Assembly (NCBI GenBank): GCA_032622095.1 | Contig: CP136069.1 | Span: 69,711,319 to 69,775,318, forward strand | Length of the DNA: 64,000 nucleotides | DNA from: Siphonodentalium dalli | Lineage: Eukaryota; Mollusca; Scaphopoda; Gadilida; Siphonodentaliidae | Reading direction: 5' to 3' | In this document: in pieces, positions 54,981 through 64,000 of the stretch | Numbering within the stretch: position 1 is the stretch's first letter | Layout: each line of letters opens with the position of its first letter | Notes under the pieces: model-generated | Told to the model about the DNA's origin: nothing | Database searches by the model: none | The model's input: the letters and a program-made list of their open reading frames with translations, nothing else | Position numbers and translations under genes: made by a program

Positions 54981-57046
54981 CTTGGCAATGAAAGGGTTAA
55001 ACCTATTCTACTTTTTGTTAAGATTGTGCACAGATGTAAAATAACATGTTTGGACAGAATTCCTGAGCCTGGGTTCGAACCTGCACCCATGATCGTCTGA
55101 ACAACCAAAGTGCAAGAATACTTTGGCAACTAGAGGTTTGACTGTCCCAATGGGACTACGGATACCCCCCTGTTTTTAAAACACTAAGATGTTTCACATG
55201 TCAGTAAACATTTAGTTAAAATAATAAAAATAACAGTTCCCATTGCAGGTGTACAACCATAACCCTAATCTTAAACCTATTGACTGAAACGAGAGGCCGA
55301 TCACGATCGGCAGATGTTTAACCCATACCTTGGCGATAGTGACTAGCCATAACTGATAATTTGTCAAAGATATGATCACAGGAATTAATCCATATATCAG
55401 TACCCAACTTGAAATCAAAAGCTCAAATAATTTGTCTTAAGAAAGGGTTAAAGTATTTGGGTTGGGGGAGGAGTAGTTTTAAATCTCATAACTCTGTCCC
55501 TACTATTCACACAAGGACCTCTCACTGTGAGATCCAATGGTTTAGTGATTTCGGAGGACATGTTTAGGAGTTTAAGTTAATTCATTGGAAGCAAAAGTGA
55601 TAAATCCCTATCTTTGCCACTTTTGACATGCCAGATATTCAAAATTTATTATTCACTTCTAAAGAGAAATTATAATTGTTGACAAGCCCGACTGCTTAGA
55701 ACGACATATATGTAGGGGATTCCATCTCGTATTTAAATGGTACTTTAATTACCCCCCCCCCCCCTTCCCGCATTCTCCCCAGTTATTTGTTTATCAAACA
55801 TGGACAGATATAAGATCAGATCTGACCTGTGTATTAAATAAGATTAAGTGTTTCATAACAGGGGTGTATGTTTTTCAAAAATATATGTAGTTTATACAAT
55901 TCAAAAGTATTATCTATATAATGTTATACAGACATAATATGATGGGAATGACCACTAAATCGTTCATATAAAAGAAAGTAAGTTAGCCCTCATTTGAATG
56001 GTTTCACACATTACAATGTTTTACAAGTAGCTTGGGCACTAAAGCCACAACCTTCAATGTTAATCTTCTAAGTGCTCTGTGGCCCCTAAAATTCAATCAA
56101 CCATGAAAATGTGAACAAATGGGAAAATAAGGTTCCTGGAAATACTAACATCTACCATATTGATTTTCAAAACAAGTCATCACTTACAATAGTCATGTAT
56201 ATTTATCTGCCTGTTTCCCCATTGCATAGATAAATCAAATTGGCTATCAGCTGTTGTTTTAATTTTGAAAGCACGTGTCTGAAGGGTTAATATATTTTTC
56301 AAAAATCAATTAATCAGTCAATACCAAAATTGATAGAAGTGTGCAAAGATACCCAATATATATTAAGAGATATGAGGAAGAGTCCATGTACATTATAGCA
56401 TGTGTCTATGGAAACCTTGGAAAGGGTTAATTATTTTTGAAGCAAATTAATGGAATTTAGAAGACACTTATATAGGTGAGGGGGCCCTTATCTCATCCTG
56501 TAATGAAATTTCAAGAATAGGAAAAACACCTGTCTTGTGCTGCCATTAATCAATTTGACAGTTAGAATAAACAAACAGCCAGCCACCAGTGTTGTTTATC
56601 TTGCTTGACCCACCAGAGCTCTGTATCATATGTCATCACTCATTTCATAACAGATTTCACTTGGAATGACAACATCTATAAAAATCCTCTGATATACTCT
56701 GGATGTTGGATTACATGGTAATTTATTGATATCATTATATTACATGAAACTATTGCAATAAAATCTTCATATTTTCAAAACAGGATATCACACGGATTCA
56801 CACCTAATTAATCGTATAAAACTAAAATAAATGAAAGTGTCAATTTTTTTTTATTATTTAAATTTTTTTTTTATTGTTATTAAAGTTCAAACACAAAATT
56901 TAATATCTGTATATGCTAAATTTAGCAAGGAGCTAAATCTAAAAAAAAAAATAAAAAATTTTAAATTTTTTTTCTCGAAAAAGGGTCATAACTCCTTTAA
57001 AATTAATCGGATCAAACCCATATTCGAACTCGATCTGTATTATGGG
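54981..57046 (+). repeat. 2066-bp tandem duplication, unit 2
   Basis: This is a second copy of 52916-54980. The only difference I noticed is one extra C in the poly-C run near 55752-55764. The junction at 54980/54981 joins TATTATGGG to CTTGGCAATG. Beyond 57046 the original sequence continues (GGGCTGTGAAACTAACATACC). Such high identity means either a very recent duplication or an assembly artefact. Confidence 0.95.
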
Positions 57047-57362
57047 CTGTGAAACTAACATACCAAATTTGGTTCCAATCAGATAAAAAATGTTTGAGTT
57101 ATGGCAGAATGCGTGAATTCTAAGTTGAAAAAGGGCCATAACTCTGTAACAAAATCTCGGATCAAACCCAAATTCGAACTCGATCTGTATTTTGGGCTGA
57201 GAAACCCATATACAAAATTTGGTTTCGATCGGATAAAAAATGTTTGAGTTATCGCATTACTCGTAAAGTGTCTACGGACAGACGGACAGACAGACGGACC
57301 AACGACGAGTGGTCAATCCGGGCAACGACACTATGTTTACCATACTATGGTATGGGTAAACA
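56961..57362 (+). repeat. AAAAGGGCCATAACTC-type repeat with terminal hairpin
   Basis: Two units (AAAAGGGTCATAACTCC and AAAAGGGCCATAACTCTG, each with TCGGATCAAACCCA.ATTCGA, CTGTATT.TGGGCTG.GAAAC, GGTT..ATC.GATAAAAAAT and GTTTGAGTTAT) lead to CGGACAGACGGACAGACAGA. The end is a hairpin, TATGTTTACCATAC / GTATGGGTAAACATA. The first unit lies within the duplication. Confidence 0.75.
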
Positions 57363-57960
57363 TAAAAATGTAGGAATAAATTAAAGCTTGGACAAAATAA
57401 TGTACATGTATGTTGCGAAAAAAATTCGAAAAAGGGGAATAACTCCACAAAAAAATGTCGGACAGACGTCATAATCGCAGGTGCACAAGTTCCCATGGTA
57501 CTAAATATCTGTGCCACATTTTTTAAAAATTGACAGAAAAATGTAGGAAAAAAAGCTCGGACAAAAGTATACATGTTGTGAAAAATTTCTAAGTCGAAAA
57601 AGGGGGGATAACTCCACGAAAAAAAGACTGACAGACGTCATAATCGCAGGTGCACAGGTTCCCATGGCGGTTGATGTCTGTGCCAAGTTTCACGACAATT
57701 GATTAAAAAACAACTGAGAAAAACTTTGGACAAATTTGTGTCCACGGACAGACGATGAACGACGGACGACAGACGACGGACGGACAAGCTGACTCCAGTA
57801 TACAATTTGTCCAAGTGTTTGAACCAAGAAATAAAACAGTGTGGCCTAACTGTTCCTTTTGTGGTATGTGGGTCATTTATATAGGTCGTATTCATTTTTG
57901 TGGCGGGCTAAATATACACTCCTGAATGCAAACACTTGTTTATATTGGAACTCTGTTGAG
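57363..57960 (+). repeat. AAAAGGGGxATAACTCC-type repeat, subtype 2
   Basis: Two units share AAAATGTAGGAA.AAA, GCT.GGACAAAA, ATGT.GTTGCGAAAAA, CGAAAAAGGGG..ATAACTCC, GTCATAATCGCAGGTGCACA and GTTCCCATGG. They end in GTGTCCACGGACAGACGATG and further GACGGA runs near 57752-57785. The minus-strand frames containing SVRRLS and ETWHRHQPPWEPVHLRL are by-products of this repeat and recur at 59439-59633. Confidence 0.75.
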
Positions 57961-57971
57961 GACAATGACCT

Positions 57972-58715
57972 AAGAGGTTTATGGCGATCAGAAATTCATT
58001 GATACGGAGATAGTGATCATAAAAACTCCAAATTTAACACCTGCGTGCGAAAGTTAGGTCTTTTTTATATTAACTTGGTTAGCTACTAGTAGTACGATTT
58101 CCTGAAATTCCCTGAGGTTTCAGTCGTGGACAGTGACATATACCGGTAGATCATACCATCAATCTCTACTCTGGCTAACGCCCATAGATATCATATTCCG
58201 CTAGTACAAAACCTTGGAACTTTTTTAAGTTTTGACAGGGAACCTTATAGAGTCAAAAGAATAACATGGGGAATATATTTCTTAGTTATTATGTGTTACT
58301 TAATAATGTACTTCACTGTTAGATCCAACTCGAACTTTCATGAATTAAATAAATTTGTGAGCGTTTTGCATTCTCCTGGTTAATTCATTGTTTATTGCAA
58401 TATCAGCTCACAAATACCACGTAAAAGCATTCTTTTTTAATTGGGACATTCACCTACAGTGAAGTATATTATTAAGGAACAGATAATAACTAATATATTC
58501 CCCGCGTTATTTTTTTGACTGTATAATGTATATCCCTGTCAAAACTTCAAAAAGTTCCAAGGCTTTGTACTAGTGGAATATGATCTCTAAGGGCGTCAAC
58601 CAGAGTAGAGATTCATGACATGATCTAATATACCAGTAAACATGTAAGAGGTTTATTGCGATCAGGAAGTCAATGATAAGAGATTTGTTAGTAACACCTG
58701 TGTTTGGACTTGTTT
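57972..58715. repeat. Long inverted repeat flanked by direct repeats
   Basis: Arms 58134-58325 and 58445-58645 pair (AATCTCTACTCTGG, GATATCATATTCCGCTAGTA / TACTAGTGGAATATGATCTC, GTTTTGACAGGGA, GGGGAATATAT). They enclose about 120 bp. Outside the arms, AGAGGTTTATGGCGATCAG with TAACACCTGCGTG at 57972-58050 recurs in the same orientation at 58645-58710. This copies on a small scale the layout seen at 5.4-14.4 kb. Confidence 0.7.
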
Positions 58716-59003
58716 GAAGGCCCACTTAATGTTTGAGTCCCAGATTATTTCCATACAAAGTCAGTATTATTGACTACATGTATATTGTTGGGATGAAATA
58801 AAACCAAAATCATACATGTATATATTCCACCGTGATACTGATACAGAGCAGTTGTGGCTTAGAGTGTCCACCAAGTAATAGATATTCTCAGATTCACCCC
58901 AAGACTTCCCTCTTTATTTACCCTAAATGCATAAAATTCCAAACTAGGAGATTGAGTTATTCACCTCACATCGAGAATAATATAGACTGGTAGTACAGTC
59001 CAG
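58716..59003. other. Short non-genic stretch
   Basis: No gene or repeat was recognised. Confidence 0.4.
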
Positions 59004-59615
59004 ATCAAAACTAGAGGTGTGACTGTCCCAATGGGACTACGGATACCCCCCTGTTTTTAAAATACTAAGATGTTTCACATGTCAGTAAACATTTAGTTAA
59101 ATAATAAAATAACAGTTCCCATTGCAGGTGTACAACCATAACCCTAATCTTATATACCTATTGACCGAAAAATGTAGGAATAAAAACTTGGACAAAATTA
59201 TGTATGTTGCGAAAAAAATTCTAAGTCGAAAAAGGGGAATAACTCCACACAAAAAATGTCGGAGAGACGTCATAATCGCAGGTGCACAGGTTCACATGAT
59301 ACTAAATATCAGTGCCAAGATTAAAAAACATTGACCGAAAAATGTAGGAATAAAAGCTCAGACAAAAGTATACATGTTGCGAAAAATTTCTAAGTCGAAA
59401 AAGGGTGGATAACTCCACCAAAAAAAGTCGGACAAACGTCATAATCGCAGGTGCACAGGTTCCCATGGTGGTTGATGTCTGTGCCAAGTTTCACGGAAAT
59501 TGATCAAAAAACGACTGAGAAAAACTCTGGACAAATTTGTGTCCACGGACAGACGACGGACGGACGACGGACTCCAGTATACCCCCCCTAACTTCGTTGC
59601 GGGGGGTATAATTAA
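59004..59615 (+). repeat. Partial copy of the 2-kb unit plus subtype-2 repeat with terminal hairpin
   Basis: Bases 59008-59160 match 53065-53215 of the duplicated unit (GACTGTCCCAATGGGACTAC, CCCCCCTGTTTTTAAAA, TTTCACATGTCAGTAAACAT, CCCATTGCAGGTGTACAACC). They join directly to two units of the CGAAAAAGGGG..ATAACTCC repeat, then CGGACAGACGACGGACGGAC. The hairpin TATACCCCCCC TAACTTCGTTG CGGGGGGTATA lies at about 59578-59610. The repeat family therefore ends in a hairpin again, with a different stem sequence. Confidence 0.7.
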
Positions 59616-60389
59616 CCACAGTTGATAATACAATGTTTTGAACTTCCTCTTTCAAATGGTACATAACATACATGTATATGTTGTATATAATGTGATCTGG
59701 GCATTTTAACATTAAGTGGGCCTTTAACATTCACTCCTTGAAATAATTTAGGAATTCTCCATGTTACTTTCTGTCATAACACATAACAACAGACTCAACA
59801 AAAATAATTCAGTCTACACTTCATATCTATTAAAGAAACTTCAGACTGTTTTAATGTTTAGAATTGCTATGTGCATGTTCAAACATACCAAGTTAAAAAA
59901 CTCGTAAATTTTGAATTCCAATTGGCAGCAAACGTAATTTTTTTTATATTAATTTAATATACCCCTGTATCTCGCTAGTGATGGCAGATTCATTTCCGTT
60001 TGTTTATCAGCAATTAATTCAAGACGAATAACAGACTAAATATTGACATTTTTTGCTTAGTTCAGATTTTATGTTTTGTGAAAGGGTATAAATTGAGGAG
60101 GGGACTAAAAATAGGGTCGGGAGGGTAATAATTGTTAATCAAGCAATTTTGTTATATTGGCCTCAGTCTAACGGTATGTTCAAGTCAGGGTGAAATTTGA
60201 GTACATGTGGAATGAGAATTTCATATTCCAAGTATTTTATCTACAGATATCTTCCACTGTCCTATTATTGCACCCCTGACTTTTTATTTAAATTCCAAAG
60301 AAAGTATTCAGTATTCTGCGTCAACTTATCTATATGTACAATCATTGTACCGTATGTCACTCAGGTCATATATGGTAACTTAAGATGAC
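59616..60389. other. Non-genic stretch
   Basis: It is AT-rich with no gene or recognisable repeat, apart from the GGCCCAC/GGGCCTTTAACATT phrase also present near 58715. Confidence 0.4.
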
Positions 60390-61309
60390 TTAACCCTTCC
60401 TATACTAAATGGATTCTCCCATTTCGTTATAAAAGGATACATTGGCATGGTCTATTATTCATTAGGAGGGATGTTCAGGTAGTAAAATCAGATGACAAAC
60501 AGCATAAGGATTCATATTCATTGGAGGCAAATGTTCAGATAATAAGTTCAAAAAACAAACTATGGTAGTTTTGTTGAATTAACCCTTTACCCAACAAAAC
60601 GGCCAAAACCGGCCAAATAAAGCTTCAACAGCCTAAAATATCTTCGGTCTGTCTCAATAGAACCATACAAATATGGATATCATTGGAACCGGCTCCTTGA
60701 CCACATTGTGATAGTTACAGTTAGCCCTGTGCCAATGCATTCTCTTATATATGCGAGTCGACCATAGGTCGCCTCGCATATATAAGAGAATGCATTGGCC
60801 TAAAAAAAATCTTTTTTTAGCACTTTTTACCATTTTTTCTTACATTCTTTAACAATTTTATAATTTTTAATGTGTTAAGCCAATGCATTCTCTTGTATAT
60901 GCGAGGCGACCTATGGTCGACTCGCATATATAAGAGAATGCATTGGCACAGGGCCCTTCTGTTGGGTAAAGGGTTAATCAGTCTTTCCCATGAGGAAAAC
61001 ACAGCAAGAGCAATTAAGTTGGGGTTGTCATTGTGGGATAGACGTACATGTATGTCCAGTTTCACTTTCACATGCCAATAAGTGAATGGAGGCGGGACAG
61101 GATCTAAGTAAATTTTCAATGAGTTCAAACAGTGATCGATATTTACAGACACCATATTAAAGTAAGAGGGGTGAGTGCAAATTTTAGCATCCGTCAATTG
61201 AAAATTGTACAGGTGCGAGTGCAATCGATCGTGCCCATCTCCTGGGAAGGACTGAATTTATAATCTGAATATTTCCTCATCAATGAGTATTTAGTATAGA
61301 AAGGGTTAA
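60390..61309. mobile_element. TTAA MITE (CCCTTTCTATACTAAA family) with another MITE nested inside
   Basis: It runs from TTAACCCTTCCTATACTAAA to TTTAGTATAGAAAGGGTTAA, both with TTAA. The interior before the insertion (GGCATGGTCTATTATTCATT, GGAGGGATGTTCAGG, TCAGATAATAAGTTCA) and after it (GAATATTTCCTCATCAATGA) matches other family members. The 399-bp element at 60579-60977 interrupts it, so the outer element was there first. Confidence 0.75.
60579..60977 (+). mobile_element. TTAA MITE (CCCTTTACCCAACA family) with two hairpin modules, copy 2
   Basis: TTAA at 60579-60582 and 60974-60977 bracket CCCTTTACCCAACA...TGTTGGGTAAAGGG. The hairpin modules at 60731-60800 and 60879-60947 are in opposite orientation around AT-rich DNA. 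It is nearly identical to 61893-62292, which shows recent activity of the family. There is no coding capacity, so a transposase must come from elsewhere. Confidence 0.88.
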
Positions 61310-61354
61310 ATAAGAGTGCAGTTTGTGATCTGGCACTAAATACTCATTGATGAG

Positions 61355-61467
61355 TACAGTAATGCCCTAAATAATCGACTCCTTAACAACAGCAGAATTA
61401 TGGGTAATCCTGAAAAATTACCCATAATTTTGCTGTTAAGGAGTCAATTATTTAGGGCATTACTGTA
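61355..61467. mobile_element. Palindromic TA-flanked MITE (CAGTAATGC family), copy 3
   Basis: TA, then CAGTAATGCCCTAAATAATC...GATTATTTAGGGCATTACTG-like ends, TA. The body GAATTATGGGTAAT...ATTACCCATAATTTTGC is almost a perfect hairpin, 113 bp in all. It is inserted in a fragment of the TTAACCCTTTCTATAC family: ACTCATTGATGAG on its left continues as TTCCCACAGGAAATGTTC on its right. Confidence 0.85.
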
Positions 61468-61639
61468 GTTCCCACAGGAAATGTTCAGATAATAATTTCA
61501 ACAAATGACCATTGGTTATTATTATCTGAGCATTTCTCATCAAAGAACATGAATCCTTCTGCACTTGTATTTTCTTTCGTCACACTGTTTTCTGCTCATT
61601 TTGTCTGAATTTCTCTCTCCAAATAAATAAATTGGAAGC

Positions 61640-61765
61640 TAGTACATTGACTGCATTCTCTAATATATGTGAGGCGCCATATGGAAGACTCGTATATATA
61701 AGAGAATGCACTGGCACAGGATTTTTAATGCTGCACCAGCACAGCTCCCGTCATTAAAGGGTTAT
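61640..61765. repeat. Single-hairpin copy of the stem-loop module
   Basis: The stem CTGCATTCTCTAATATATGT / CGTATATATAAGAGAATGCA encloses GAGGCGCCATATGGAAGACT. It is followed by CACAGGATTTTTAATGCTGC and GCTCCCGTCATTAAAGGGTT, as at 32980-33020 and 49235-49290. It belongs to the single-hairpin element type. Confidence 0.65.
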
Positions 61766-61892
61766 TAATAAATACAAAAATATCTTCCTCCAGGGTCCCC
61801 CTGTGCTAAACAATATAATAGCATTTTGATTTAGATCCCAAAGGTAGTATATGTTCGGTGTGTTTTGAACTTAGCATAGATTACTAGTCGCA

Positions 61893-62292
61893 TTAACCCT
61901 TTACCCAACAAACCGGCCAAAACCGGCCAAATAAAGATTCAACAGCCTAAAATATCTTGGGTCTGTCTCAATAGAACCATACAAATATGGATATCATTGG
62001 AACCGGCTCCTTGACCACATTGTGATAGTTACAGTTATGCCCTGTGCCAATGCATTCTCTTATATATGCGAGTCGACCATAGGTCGCCTCGCATATATAA
62101 GAGAATGCATTGGCCTAAAAAAAATCTTTTTTTAACACTTTTTACCATTTTTTCTTACATTCTTTAACAATTTTATAATTTGTAATGTGTTAAGCCAATG
62201 CATTCTCTTATATATGCGAGGCGACCTATGGTCGACTCGCATATATAAGAGAATGCATTGGCACAGGGCCCTTCTGTTGGGTAAAGGGTTAA
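61893..62292 (+). mobile_element. TTAA MITE (CCCTTTACCCAACA family) with two hairpin modules, copy 3
   Basis: It is 400 bp including both TTAA copies, almost identical to 60579-60977, with modules at 62046-62114 and 62193-62262. It is inserted in a locally repeated segment. Removing it joins TAGCATAGATTACTAG to TATAGGTATCATCATT, and an uninterrupted relative of that joined sequence lies at 63090-63130 (TAGCATAGATTACTAGTATC, then ACCTATCATCATTG). Confidence 0.9.
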
Positions 62293-62589
62293 TTTGTCTA
62301 TAGGTATCATCATTATATATCATCCAGGCCATACAAGACGACTCAAATAAGCCTGAAATCGAATATACGCAGGACAAAACATTACACAATCAGGGTACAG
62401 ACATATGACAGAGATCCCAATTGTAGTACATGTATAATAATCATTGTGCTTCAAACTTAGCATAGATTACTACATGTACATAATAAAACTCACAAATATT
62501 TTTAAAAACAAATTCCATCCATATGTTTGTAATTTTGTAAACCAGGTTTCAATATCGGTGTGACTTCAAGTGTCAATTTCATCTTATAT
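62293..62589 (+). repeat. Locally duplicated segment
   Basis: TATCATCCAGGCCATACAAG, CTCAAATAAGC.TGAAAT and ACGCAGGACAAAA.ATT at 62295-62400 recur at 63125-63225. AACTTAGCATAGATTACTA occurs at 61870, 62455 and (as AACATAGCATAG) 63090. No gene was seen. Confidence 0.6.
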
Positions 62590-63015
62590 AAAAATTTCTC
62601 CCTCCCCCTTTAACTACTAAAACAAGAGCACCCAATTCCAACAAAGGGCCATAACTCGGGTGAAAACTGGCAGGCAGAAACCAAATTCGAATTTGACCTG
62701 TATTTTAGGCTAGTTAACTCACATACCGGGTACCAAATTTCATTCCATTCAGTTCAGACTTACTAAAGTTTTCTTCCCGAAAAGAAAATTGATTGCAAAT
62801 TCCAACATAAAGGGCCATAAATCTGGTGACAATTGGCAGGTGGAACCCAAATTCAAACTTGACATGTATTTTGTGCTAACAACCCACCAAATTTCATTCT
62901 ATTCAGTTGAAACTATCTAAAGTTATCATCCGGAAATCAATAGCGAACAGACTGACAGACGCGCGCGCGGACAAACCAATAGCATAAAACATCCCGTTTT
63001 TTTTAAACGGGCTTA
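62590..63015 (+). repeat. AAAGGGCCATAACTC-type repeat, subtype 3, with terminal hairpin
   Basis: Two units share CAATTCCAACA, AAAGGGCCATAA.TC.GGTGA, ACTGGCAGG..GAA.CCAAATTC, GACCTGTATTTTAGGCTA-like and CCAAATTTCATTC.ATTCAGTT. They end in GACTGACAGACGCGCGCGCG and a hairpin, AACATCCCGTTT TTTTT AAACGGG. The ordered parts (units, GACA/CG run, hairpin) match the other subtypes. Confidence 0.75.
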
Positions 63016-64000
63016 TCAAAACATCATCATGACCTTTTTATTTACTTGTAGATCTAAAACATAGCATGTTTAATATTCAGTGTACTTCAAACATAGCATA
63101 GATTACTAGTATCTATACCTATCATCATTGTATGTCATCCAGGTCATATGCTGTAACACAAGACAACTCAAATAAGCGTGAAATTGTATAAACGCAGGAC
63201 AAAAATTTACACAATCAGCAACAAAGATTAAACCAGCTCATATAACCATGGAGCAAGAAGCAAAACAATTACTCAAATCCGGGGTCTTTGATGTTTTCAC
63301 ACCATGTTGATTCAAAAATATAATTTGGGAAATTAAAATATTTTAACTGTGCTACAAAGCAAGGACTGGGAATGAAATTAAATATCGAATCAAAAGAGCA
63401 TTGTAGGAACAGCCAAAACCACAGGAGTGGCCAGGAAAGGGACAATTATCTTTAGATATTCACCATGACTGACTCCACTCATAGTACTGTTCAAAGTCTT
63501 GTCTTTTTTTGTAAGCTTCATGTGAATATTTGCTCCAGACCGAACTTCATCTAATTAAATTTTAATTTCTTGATCTGAATGTATTAAATTCAAATTAAAT
63601 TTCCTGCCTATTCATATTTGAGGTTTAATATCTGGTTTTTATTGTCGTGCTAGTTATGGTTTGAATACGCTGGTACTAATGCATGAATATGTGCCAAACC
63701 ACGAAGTCGTGAATAATATTAAGTGAGAATATTAAGACACTTCAAATATTCAAGACTTAAATCTTAAGTTAGCATAGAATTTGTTGAATAATTTCACCTT
63801 TCTGGGCTTGAAATAGACTTTTAAGAGTTATTACAAGAATAAAATATTATGCTCACATACGCAGTATATACATGCTTCAAATTCCATGAAACCACTCACC
63901 GAAATGATAGAAATTAATAATGGTACTATTAAACTACTTTCAATTCAGGCAGCAATGAATTAAACAACCTTTATTTTTACTATCTTTATATTAAAGGAAA
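63016..64000. other. Non-genic end of window
   Basis: The first 220 bp are the uninterrupted copy of the local duplication (63060-63240). After that the sequence is AT-rich with no gene, RNA or repeat that I can recognise. Confidence 0.45.

Noticed and set aside
57272-59730. Minus-strand proteins sharing ETWHRHQPPWEPVHLRL
   Set aside because: They arise from the reverse strand of a repetitive element present in several copies, with no start context or splice sites.

Overview
The window is eukaryotic, gene-poor, AT-rich genomic DNA. It carries spliced genes with GT-AG introns, non-LTR retrotransposon remains, many short inverted-repeat (MITE-like) elements, minisatellites and one 100-base N gap at 47458-47557. 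Three features suggest a marine lophotrochozoan, most likely a mollusc, although a brachiopod or another lophotrochozoan is not excluded. These are a Tx1-type LINE, pearl/HINE-like elements with a tandem core and a CTAG-ended 3' hairpin, and dispersed repeats that combine an AAAGGGCCATAACTC-like phrase with GGAC/GACA-rich runs.

Only two protein-coding loci are well supported. The first is a complete five-exon LIM-homeobox gene on the + strand (28775-32616, 273 aa). It is of the Arrowhead/Lhx6/Lhx8 type, with two LIM domains and a homeodomain, a TATA-like box about 100 bp upstream and a poly(A) signal about 200 bp downstream. The second is a minus-strand reading frame at 44184-45396 that encodes a coiled coil followed by a domain resembling the C-terminal domain of the mitochondria-eating protein (Mieap/SPATA18). 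Its 5' end is not resolved.

Layout. 1-5.4 kb: non-genic DNA, a palindromic repeat and a LINE fragment. 5.4-14.4 kb: a very long inverted repeat with arms of about 2.5 kb, interrupted near its centre by a 3.4 kb 5'-truncated Tx1-like LINE with an 18 bp target duplication. 14.4-20 kb: LINE tails and two minisatellites. 20-21.3 kb: two back-to-back Helitron/HINE-like elements. 21.5-26.5 kb: palindromic MITEs, a hAT-like element with a perfect 8 bp target duplication inside a minisatellite, and TTAA-type elements. 26.5-33 kb: the LIM-homeobox gene in a comparatively repeat-poor stretch. 33-40 kb: a series of stem-loop repeats. 40.3-42 kb: a 122-bp tandem array and a second tandem-core repeat. 42.7-45.5 kb: a decayed CR1/L2-like LINE and the Mieap-like gene. 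45.6-47.6 kb: a satellite with long poly-G tracts that runs into the gap. 48.9-64 kb: nested MITEs, a recent 2.07 kb tandem duplication and many copies of the AAAGGGCCATAACTC-type repeat.

The strongest unexplained signal is a stem-loop module of about 68 bp. It contains CCAATGCATTCTCTTATATA and its complement around an asymmetric GTCGACC/GGTCGCC loop. It occurs about 15 times, complete or partial, usually as two inverted copies inside a larger palindromic element, and it is shared by at least two MITE families that have different termini. The two coding loci show no sign of acting together. All identifications come from reading the sequence; no database search was possible.
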